Of a stretch of 64,000 nt of DNA, positions 57,535 to 63,449 are shown in pieces (the stretch's first letter is position 1; every line of letters begins with the position of its first letter). The notes under the pieces are model-generated. The model made no database searches. It was not told where the DNA came from and was given only the letters and a program-made list of their open reading frames with translations. Location of the stretch: NCBI RefSeq assembly GCF_004361815.1, contig NZ_SNWA01000003.1:372001-436000 (forward strand), read 5' to 3'. Origin of the DNA: Paraburkholderia sp. BL10I2N1 (lineage in GTDB: Bacteria; Pseudomonadota; Gammaproteobacteria; Burkholderiales; Burkholderiaceae). A program made the position numbers and the translations under genes.

Positions 57535-58671
57535 TCACGCTGCCGCAACTCCCAGAATCCGGTACAGCGCCTGCCGGGAGATTCCCAGGGCTCTGGCCGC
57601 ATGCGTCTTGTTTCCAGCCGCCTTCGTCAGGGCTTCCTCAACGGCCTCCGGAGCCGGCAAGACTTTCTGCAATTTCTCCTGGCGGGCGGGCGTCGACAGA
57701 TAGGCATTCGCCTTCGAGACCAGACTGTGCCCCGCAGCCTCCGCCACCTGGCGCTTTGCCTCCTCGTGAGCCTGTGCATCAGGCCGTTCCGACGATCGCT
57801 TCACCGGCGCCGGCACACCGCTGACCTTCTCATAGAGAGTCTGCAGATATTCGTGCCGCAGACCATGGCTCGTCACCCCGAGCCCGCTTTTCGTGATGCC
57901 GTGCTTTTCCAGCACGTAGTAATACCAGTCCCGCCACTGTTTCAGCGTCTTGCCGGCCGGCACCGTTGAACCGCTTGCTCCATTGTTCAGCCGGGCTGCT
58001 TCGACGAGTATCGAAACCTTTGCCTCGAGCGGAACCTCGCGGGGACGCCCGCCTTTTGTGCCACGCGTGACCGCAAGCATCTGGCCGGATTTCACTGCTT
58101 CAAGCGGCCGGAGCATGAAACTCTCCTCGATCCGCAAGCCGAACGCTGCCTGCAGCTTGAGTTGCACCGCAGTATAGGGACACGTACGCGCGATCTCTTC
58201 AATCTTCGCCGCCGCGTCGATGCCATGCGCGATCCACGACTTGTCTTCGTTGGCGACGTAGCTGCGCACCAGCCCGTGTTCTCGCCGATCTACATAGTCC
58301 GCTAGCGTGCCCACCAGATTGACCTTGCCCATCCACTGCGCAATCGCGCGCAGATAGGTCAGCTTGTTCTCGATCGTGCCGCCGCTTTGCTCATCGGCTA
58401 CCCAGTGACGCACGAGAAATTCAACATGCTTGCCCTTGAGAGACCACGGGCTCTGCAGCGCAAACCCGCCCTCGCGTAGCTCGACAAAGGCCTTGCATAG
58501 CGCGGTCGCGCGACGCTCCTGCGTCTTGATCGATAGCGCCTTGTTGCTGATACGGGTCGTGCTGTGAATCTCAGCAACGTGCGTATCGAACAGCTTGAGC
58601 AGCGCATCCCTGAATTCGGGCGGCAATGCATAGCCTTTCACGATCGCACGTACATTCAGAATCGCGCCCAT
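57535..58671 (-). CDS. Tyrosine recombinase/integrase-domain protein with C-terminal HTH
   Basis: A 378-residue protein from ATG 58671 (AGAAAGG upstream). SAM-like N-terminal domain followed by a tyrosine-recombinase catalytic region: FGLRIEESFMLRP (first Arg), KGGRPREVPLE, TSHGLRHEYLQTLYE (HxxR), AGHSLVSKANAYL (H, Tyr). The layout fits the Integrase_1/Phage_int_SAM_2 group of Burkholderiales mobile elements. The C-terminal 40 residues (EEALTKAAGNKTHAARALGISRQALYRILG) form a Fis-type helix-turn-helix that usual integrases lack. It might act as an integrase or resolvase of the element; no att site was identified. Confidence 0.78.
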   Translation of the reverse strand: MGAILNVRAIVKGYALPPEFRDALLKLFDTHVAEIHSTTRISNKALSIKTQERRATALCKAFVELREGGFALQSPWSLKGKHVEFLVRHWVADEQSGGTIENKLTYLRAIAQWMGKVNLVGTLADYVDRREHGLVRSYVANEDKSWIAHGIDAAAKIEEIARTCPYTAVQLKLQAAFGLRIEESFMLRPLEAVKSGQMLAVTRGTKGGRPREVPLEAKVSILVEAARLNNGASGSTVPAGKTLKQWRDWYYYVLEKHGITKSGLGVTSHGLRHEYLQTLYEKVSGVPAPVKRSSERPDAQAHEEAKRQVAEAAGHSLVSKANAYLSTPARQEKLQKVLPAPEAVEEALTKAAGNKTHAARALGISRQALYRILGVAAA

Positions 58672-58844
58672 TCGCACCTTTCTCCTGCGGAACTGCTCCG
58701 CCATTTCCTGGCGTCGCTGAACCAGGCCCCCGCTCGCAGCACCCCTACCTGATGCTGTTTCCCGAACGGTGCGGGCCTGCCTGTCGCCGCATCACATGCG
58801 GCTTCGCCTGAATCCCCGGCGCCGGGTTACTGCCTTCCTGTCCT

Positions 58845-59378
58845 TTAGCGATTCCATCCGATCAGCCCGATGCATGGGAAGAACATGCACTCCGACTGTC
58901 CAACCTGCTGCCTCGCCAGTGCGGCCCGCGCTTCGCGCAATCCTCCACCGGCGTTTGACGCGAGGACCCGGTCCGTCGCGCTGCGCGAAACTTCCGCGCC
59001 GTACAGCTTCGTGGCTACCCTGCCAGCCTGACGCTCCCGCGTCTCGGTGCCGCTCCGCGCGGGGCGGTGACGGCTCCCGGGCCAAGTGCCGGGCAAATCC
59101 TGTTGCGCCATTTGGGTTACGGCTGCGCCTACCGTTCTGTCTTCCGTACAGGGAGTCGCGACACCGGATACTCTCCGGCCCGCAGGATCTCCCCCGCCCC
59201 AAAGCACACTCATGTCCGCCGCCGTGTATCGGGCTTCCTGAGTGCACCCAGCGTCGTGTGCTGAAAGGGCGTGTACAGCACCGGTGAGCGTGGATGCGAA
59301 CTCTCCAACTGTCCGCGCCCACATGTCCTCATCGGTACACATCGCGGCAAACCGCCGCCAATCGTATGGATATCGCAC
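58845..59378 (-). CDS. Possible hypothetical gene upstream of the integrase
   Basis: A 177-residue frame from GTG 59378: MRYPYDWRRFAAMCTDEDMWARTVGEFASTLTGAVHAL. The first 60 residues look protein-like; the rest is Arg/Gly-rich and could be a shadow. A minus-strand promoter box, GCGTC element and terminator hairpin lie upstream, so a transcribed gene is expected here. GAGG is 11 bases from the GTG. Confidence 0.4.
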   Translation of the reverse strand: MRYPYDWRRFAAMCTDEDMWARTVGEFASTLTGAVHALSAHDAGCTQEARYTAADMSVLWGGGDPAGRRVSGVATPCTEDRTVGAAVTQMAQQDLPGTWPGSRHRPARSGTETRERQAGRVATKLYGAEVSRSATDRVLASNAGGGLREARAALARQQVGQSECMFFPCIGLIGWNR

Positions 59379-59426
59379 TGTCCAGCGGTCCTCATGGTGG
59401 ATCGGTGTGGACTTGATCTGATTCAG

Positions 59427-59455
59427 AAAAAGGCCGCATCACTGTGCGGCCTGGA
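59427..59455 (-). terminator. Intrinsic terminator within a minus-strand leader
   Basis: Minus strand: AGGCCGCAC-AGTG-ATGCGGCCT-like stem followed by TTTTTCTG. It lies after the 5' GCGTC element of this operon and before the first ORF. Confidence 0.65.
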
Positions 59456-59612
59456 CACTCTGGTATTTCTGGCCCGTTGCGGGCCGGGGGAAAGGACGAA
59501 CGGGTGCCTTGCACTCCGTTTCGATGCGTCAATGACGCGGTAGGTGAAGACAAGAATAGTCCGTTCTGGCTACCCCCCACACCCGAAAGCTGGGCGGAAC
59601 GCGCTGGCTTTC
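59456..59612 (-). promoter_or_regulatory. Integrase operon promoter region with operator box and GCGTC element
   Basis: Minus strand order: GAAAGC (59612) - GTTCCG - GCTTTC box, -10-like TATTCT (59558-59553, 54 bases after the box start), then GCGTC-ATT-GACGC-ATCGA (59538-59521) and a GGCCCGC-AAC-GGGCC hairpin (59471-59488). The pseudoknot core is not evident. Confidence 0.55.
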
Positions 59613-59618
59613 GCTGAC

Positions 59619-59644
59619 TTGACTTTGCGAGGGGCTGGATAGAC
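59619..59644 (+). promoter_or_regulatory. TTGACTT-type promoter of the ParM-like operon
   Basis: CTTGACTT then 15 bases then TAGACT, 7 bases from the divergent minus-strand operator box. Both directions could be controlled by one bound factor. Confidence 0.45.
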
Positions 59645-59657
59645 TGAAACCAGGCAG

Positions 59658-59739
59658 AACTGACAGAAAAGTGTCAGTTCCGGCTTAAGCCGCCTCCGCC
59701 TCTGGCGAAACTGACACTTATGTGCCAGACAAGTGTCAG
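59658..59739. repeat. CTGACACTT inverted-repeat cluster, candidate ParR site or centromere
   Basis: Two inverted-repeat pairs: ACTGACA-GAAAAG-TGTCAGT (59659-59678) and CTGACACTT-N11-AAGTGTCAG (59711-59739). Four half-sites of TGACACTT lie between the promoter at 59619 and the ParM-like gene. Plasmid ParMRC systems have ParR-bound repeats at this place that serve as operator and partition site. Confidence 0.6.
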
Positions 59740-59779
59740 CAGTTCGAATCGCATCTATCCACTACCTGCAGGAGTCACC

Positions 59780-60802
59780 TTGAAAACTTCCGTCTTCGCC
59801 GTTGATGTCGGCTATGGCAACACCAAGTATGCGTATCGGGCAGCGAGCGGAACTGTCGCGACCGGCATGTTTCCGTCGCTCACGCCGCTGGCTGCGAGCC
59901 GTTCCCTTTCCTCCTATGGCGAAACCGTACTCAACGCGCGCAAGGTAGCAACGATCGTGATCGACCAGGTCGAGTACGAGGTCGGCCCAGACGTGTCGCT
60001 GACTGCTGCATACGGCAATACCGGGCGCGCGCTGTCCAACGACTTCGTGCTCTCCGATAACTACGCCGCGCTGCTCGCTGGGGCCATGCACTTTTCCGGT
60101 GTCACCCACATCGAACGTCTCGTGCTCGGCCTGCCGGTTCACAACATGCAGAAGTACTCTGCCGCGCTGAAGGAGCGCTTCGCCGGCGAACTGGATTTCG
60201 GCGTCGCACGTGTTACGGTCGAGAAGGTCATGGTTATTCCGCAGCCACTCGGCTCGCTCGTATCGGCGTCCAGCAACCGACAGAACGAATTCGGCCGCGA
60301 CAGCGCGCACCTCGTGGTCGACGTCGGCTACTTCACGACGGACTGGGTCTATGCGAACAGCTACACGATGGATGACAACCGGAGCGGCGGCATCCCGGGG
60401 GGCGCTTCGCAGATCTACCAGCGTATCGCCAGCCTGCTCTCCCGCGACCAGCAGGAACAGGTGGAGGATCTCGAACGCATCGACAAGGCGCTACGGGAGC
60501 GCAAGCCTTTCTTTTTCTATGGCTCGGATATCGACCTCGGTCCGTATCTGGAAAAGTCCCAACCGCTGATCGCGGCCGTCGTCAAGGAAATGCAGAACAA
60601 CGTCGGGCAGCTCACCGACGTGCGCTCCATCATCCTCTCGGGTGGTGGTGCCGTCCTCTACGCATCGGCAATCCGCCGCGCGTTCCCGCGTGTGTCGATT
60701 GAAGTGATCGACGCACCGTGCCTGGCGAACGCAAAGGGCTTTCTGGTCGTTGGCGAAGCCACGCTCGCGCGTGCACGCTCCCGTGAGTCGGCCAAAGCAT
60801 GA
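59780..60802 (+). CDS. PRTRC system protein D (ParM/StbA-like actin fold)
   Basis: A 340-residue protein from a TTG with AGGAG upstream. Actin-fold motifs: VDVGYGNTK (phosphate 1, residues 8-16), VVDVGYFTTDWV (phosphate 2), ILSGGGAVLY (adenosine). It fits PRTRC D and plasmid StbA/ParM proteins, which form filaments for plasmid segregation. It is encoded 13 kb away from the other PRTRC genes. Its end overlaps or abuts a small partner gene as in ParM-ParR operons. Confidence 0.85.
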   Translation: MKTSVFAVDVGYGNTKYAYRAASGTVATGMFPSLTPLAASRSLSSYGETVLNARKVATIVIDQVEYEVGPDVSLTAAYGNTGRALSNDFVLSDNYAALLAGAMHFSGVTHIERLVLGLPVHNMQKYSAALKERFAGELDFGVARVTVEKVMVIPQPLGSLVSASSNRQNEFGRDSAHLVVDVGYFTTDWVYANSYTMDDNRSGGIPGGASQIYQRIASLLSRDQQEQVEDLERIDKALRERKPFFFYGSDIDLGPYLEKSQPLIAAVVKEMQNNVGQLTDVRSIILSGGGAVLYASAIRRAFPRVSIEVIDAPCLANAKGFLVVGEATLARARSRESAKA

Positions 60803-60816
60803 GAGGGAAATTCCCG

Positions 60817-61140
60817 ATGAAGCTGGTCATCGACGAGTTGACCAACCCACTGCTCTACGCCCGGTTGAGCGCGGAGTCGTCGCCTCGCGAGCGGGCAGCA
60901 CTGTTTCGTTTGATCGCGGAATCGGCGCTGCGCGGCGAGGCTGTCGGCGTGTCGTCGACGGTGTCGTCTGGCCCGGCGTCGCGGGCTATCGAATCCGGCG
61001 CCGGTGCCCTGCCAGAATCACGCGCGGAGCAGGTCGCGGCTCCCGCCAAAGCGACGGCCGAGCCGGAATTCAGGACCGAATCCAACGACGATCGGCACGA
61101 CTTAAACCTTGTAGCGGATGAGTTCGAAGCGTTCGACTAA
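60817..61140 (+). CDS. Small ParM-partner protein (StbB/ParR-like by position)
   Basis: A 107-residue protein (ATG 60817, GAGGG upstream; an ATG at 60799 overlapping the ParM stop is an alternative). Helical N-terminus MKLVIDELTNPLLYARLSAESSPRERAALFRLIAESAL, then a low-complexity Ser/Ala/Glu region and an acidic tail. Small, second in a ParM-type operon, so it may bind the inverted repeats upstream. No fold is recognised. Confidence 0.6.
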   Translation: MKLVIDELTNPLLYARLSAESSPRERAALFRLIAESALRGEAVGVSSTVSSGPASRAIESGAGALPESRAEQVAAPAKATAEPEFRTESNDDRHDLNLVADEFEAFD

Positions 61141-61148
61141 GCGGCAAC

Positions 61149-61176
61149 TTGACTTCTGTTTGGGGATGCGAAGATA
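61149..61176 (+). promoter_or_regulatory. TTGACTT-type promoter separated from its gene by an IS
   Basis: CTTGACTT at 61148-61155 with GAAGATAGG downstream. The nearest plus gene after the IS is 62641, which has a Shine-Dalgarno but no promoter of this type right before it, so the IS probably split promoter and gene. Confidence 0.4.
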
Positions 61177-61191
61177 GGTCATGCATCGGTG

Positions 61192-61205
61192 TTCACAACG
61201 CATCG
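61192..61205. repeat. 14-bp direct repeat, left of IS3 element
   Basis: TTCACAACGCATCG is found here and at 62596-62609, directly bordering the element. IS3-family elements normally duplicate 3-5 bases, so 14 is unusual. Confidence 0.75.
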
Positions 61206-61272
61206 TGCCGCGCCTCCTGTTTTTCTGGACACAGATTTGGGGTAAAACGTGGGTCCCAAACTGGAGTTGTTG

Positions 61273-61662
61273 ATGTTGAAGAAAACAGATGTAAACGGGG
61301 TTGCGCCAGAGGCGCTGGAAGGAGCGCGTAGCGCGACTGGAAGCGCCTCTGGCGCCGCCGAAGTCAAGCGTTGGTCGACCGGTCGCAAACGCGGCGTGGT
61401 GCTTCGGTTGCTGCGTGGCGAACCCGTCGACGCCGTGTCCCGTGAAGTCGGTGTGACGATCGCCGTGCTCAAGCAATGGCGTGAGCTGGCACTGGCCGGC
61501 ATGGAGGCCGGCCTGAAGGCACGCACCAGCGATCCCCTGGAAGCCCGGCTCAATGACGCCGTGCGGCGCGTCGGCGAGTTGTCTATGGAAAACGAGATCC
61601 TGCGCAAGGAACGTGAACTGCAGGCCCGTCGCCCTTTGACCGCTCGGAGATCGTCGACATGA
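61273..61662 (+). CDS. IS3-family transposase OrfA
   Basis: A 129-residue protein (ATG 61273 with GGAG). Helix-turn-helix RKRGVVLRLLRGEPVDAVSREVGVTIAVLKQW and a leucine-zipper-like RLNDAVRRVGELSMENEILRKERE. It overlaps OrfB by ATGA; in IS3 elements a -1 frameshift joins the two. Confidence 0.88.
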   Translation: MLKKTDVNGVAPEALEGARSATGSASGAAEVKRWSTGRKRGVVLRLLRGEPVDAVSREVGVTIAVLKQWRELALAGMEAGLKARTSDPLEARLNDAVRRVGELSMENEILRKERELQARRPLTARRSST

Positions 61663-62558
61663 GCCGCGCGATCTCCGTTAGTGCGAACAAGCCCTTTGGA
61701 TTGCAACGGGTTTGCCAGGTGCTCGGATTCCCCCGCTCGACGATCTATGCTGTCCGCGCGAGGACAGCGGACAACGTGGTGCCGATCATCCCGGGCCGCC
61801 GCGGCCCGAAACCGAAGATGCCCGATGCTGACCTGCTGAAGGCCATCCGCGACGATCTGGTGGCTTCCCCCTTCATCGGCGAGGGGCATCGCAAGGTCTG
61901 GGCGCGCTTGCGTATCCTGCACGACATCCGGGTCTCCCGGACCCGCGTGCTGCGACTGATGCGCGAGCACAGCCTGCTGTCGCCGCACCGGCAAGCGCGA
62001 GGCGAACCCAACCTTCACGATGGCCGGATCACAACCGATTGCCCGAATGAGATGTGGGGCACCGACGGCGTGCGCATCGCGACCGTGGACGACGGCATGG
62101 TGTGGATCTTCTCGGCCGTTGATCATTGCGACGGCATGTGTACCGGCATTCATGCCGCGAAGATTGGCGACCGCTTTGCTGCCCTCGAGCCGATCTCCCA
62201 GGGGCTGCTGGACGAATTCGGTTCCGTGCTCGCCGATGCGGGCCGCGGGCTGTCGCTGCGTATGGATCACGGTTCGCAGTACACGTCGGACGACTTCCGT
62301 AACCAGATCCGGTTCTGGGGCATCGCGCCGAGCTATGCCTTCGTCGCCGAACCCCAGACCAACGGCGTCGCCGAGCGATTCAACCGGACAATGAAGGAAC
62401 AGGCTATTCATGGACGCATCTTCAAAAACCTGGAGGAAGTTCGTGCCGCCGCCATCGCGTTCAAGGATCGATACAATCGCGACTGGCGTCTTGAAAAGTT
62501 GGGCTTCAAATCACCCCTCGAAGCCCGTCAGGAACGGCTGATGAAGCTGGCCGCCTGA
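61659..62558 (+). CDS. IS3-family transposase OrfB (DDE integrase)
   Basis: A 299-residue protein with the rve core: MWGTDGVRI (first Asp), SLRMDHGSQYTSDDF (second Asp), 35 residues later NGVAERFNRTMKEQ (Glu), a DD35E arrangement. HTH_21-like region HRKVWARLRILHDIRVSRTRVLRLMRE precedes. The length and motifs are complete, so the element may be active. Confidence 0.92.
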   Translation: MSRAISVSANKPFGLQRVCQVLGFPRSTIYAVRARTADNVVPIIPGRRGPKPKMPDADLLKAIRDDLVASPFIGEGHRKVWARLRILHDIRVSRTRVLRLMREHSLLSPHRQARGEPNLHDGRITTDCPNEMWGTDGVRIATVDDGMVWIFSAVDHCDGMCTGIHAAKIGDRFAALEPISQGLLDEFGSVLADAGRGLSLRMDHGSQYTSDDFRNQIRFWGIAPSYAFVAEPQTNGVAERFNRTMKEQAIHGRIFKNLEEVRAAAIAFKDRYNRDWRLEKLGFKSPLEARQERLMKLAA

Positions 62559-62640
62559 GCTGCAAAAGCGTGTCCAGACAACCGGAGCCGGTACATTCAC
62601 AACGCATCGCGTTATGCACCGGTGCAACAAGGAGAAAAAA

Positions 62641-62799
62641 ATGGACTATCAACTGCTCAACGCTATCCTTCACGGCCAGGCCCTCAACGAGCCGCGTACC
62701 TGGTTCTTTATTGCCGCCGCGATCGCCGTTTGCGTCGCGGGCTGGCATTGCGGCGATATCCTGTTCGACTACACCGAAAAGGCACAGGGAGAAGAATGA
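62641..62799 (+). CDS. Small single-pass membrane protein
   Basis: A 52-residue protein: MDYQLLNAILHGQALNEPRTWFFIAAAIAVCVAGWHCGDILFDYTEKAQGEE. AAGGAG lies before the ATG. One membrane helix. Coupled to the next gene by ATGA. Confidence 0.65.
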   Translation: MDYQLLNAILHGQALNEPRTWFFIAAAIAVCVAGWHCGDILFDYTEKAQGEE

Positions 62800-63053
62800 T
62801 GGATCCGCTGGACCGGCTTGTTCCGTACTATCGCGCGTTCCAGCGCCTGCCGTTCATCGCGCGCCGGATGATATACGTTGCCTTCTTCATGGCGTGCTTC
62901 GTGATCGGCGTGAAGACGGGAAAATATAGCGTTGAGCTGGGGAGTTCGTTCCTGATCGCCGCATGGTTCGGCATCGTGTGGTCAACCGGGCTTTGGCGGT
63001 TGTGGAAGCCATTGCTGATCATCCTCGCAATTGTTCTTCGCACGCAATTCTGA
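62796..63053 (+). CDS. Membrane protein with two or three helices
   Basis: An 85-residue protein MMDPLDRLVPYYRAFQRLPFIARRMIYVAFFMACFVIGVKTG...SSFLIAAWFGIVWSTGLWRLWKPLLIILAIVL. Not recognised. Overlaps the previous stop. Confidence 0.65.
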   Translation: MMDPLDRLVPYYRAFQRLPFIARRMIYVAFFMACFVIGVKTGKYSVELGSSFLIAAWFGIVWSTGLWRLWKPLLIILAIVLRTQF

Positions 63054-63079
63054 CGGCCGGGGCGCAAAAGCAATGGGCG

Positions 63080-63107
63080 AAAAAAAAGCGGCTCCCCAGG
63101 GAGCCGC
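63080..63107 (-). terminator. Intrinsic terminator
   Basis: Minus strand: GCGGCTCCC-TG-GGGAGCCGC followed by eight T residues, 16 bases past the stop of the gene ending at 63123. Confidence 0.8.
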
Positions 63108-63122
63108 CGTCATTTCAGAATA

Positions 63123-63347
63123 TCAGTGCGGCCGTGAGGCTGCAAGAATAGCAATGCGGCGAGTGCAAAAGTCCCATGCCGCATCGAAGGTTTGATCGCG
63201 AATTTCGTACCGCGTGTTGCCAGGACATTTCCGGTCGATGACGTCGAAAGCGACCGCCTCCGAATTCAGCGCCGGCTGGCGTCCACCCGAGACGCCGTTC
63301 GTACCGACGATTTCAAACGGACCCACCAGTACTCGGAAAGAGCTCAT
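63123..63347 (-). CDS. Small hypothetical protein
   Basis: A 74-residue protein MSSFRVLVGPFEIVGTNGVSGGRQPALNSEAVAFDVIDRKCPGNTRYEIRD. ATG 63347 is seven bases from GGAG; an ATG at 63353 is too close. Beta-rich. Not recognised. Follows the primase gene. Confidence 0.65.
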   Translation of the reverse strand: MSSFRVLVGPFEIVGTNGVSGGRQPALNSEAVAFDVIDRKCPGNTRYEIRDQTFDAAWDFCTRRIAILAASRPH

Positions 63348-63415
63348 TTCCATCTCCACAGAAAAAAGCCCGACGCGATATTCCCGGTGGGGAAATATCC
63401 CCACCGGGCAGGTTA
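63348..63415 (-). promoter_or_regulatory. Pseudoknot leader with overlapping terminator (L11)
   Basis: Minus strand: stem CCCGGTGGGGA/TCCCCACCGGG (63383-63408, 11 bp) with a loop in which ATATT-type bases can pair with AATATC (63377-63382). The strand GCCCG at the stem's outer edge can alternatively pair with CGGGC (63368-63372), followed by six T residues, a terminator. So here the competing structure is a terminator rather than a sequestered Shine-Dalgarno. Confidence 0.5.
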
Positions 63416-63449
63416 AAGAGTAAGTGGCCAGAGAAACTGGCCGGATAAA

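Larger units (their letters stand above)
61206..62595 (+). mobile_element. IS3-family insertion sequence, about 1390 bp
   Basis: The left end TGCCGCGCC...TCTGGACAC and right end (reverse strand) TGTACCGGC...TCTGGACAC form imperfect terminal inverted repeats with TG/CA ends. The shorter repeat core TCTGGACAC starts at 61224 and 62578. It carries two overlapping transposase ORFs and is flanked by a 14-bp direct repeat. Confidence 0.8.

Noticed and set aside
58769..59287. 172-residue plus ORF in the region upstream of the integrase
   Set aside because: Arg/Pro-rich with no start signal; the opposite strand carries the promoter elements.
59658..59739. Replication iterons
   Set aside because: Only four half-sites in inverted pairs, no Rep gene and no AT-rich or DnaA-box region next to them; a ParM-operon site fits better.
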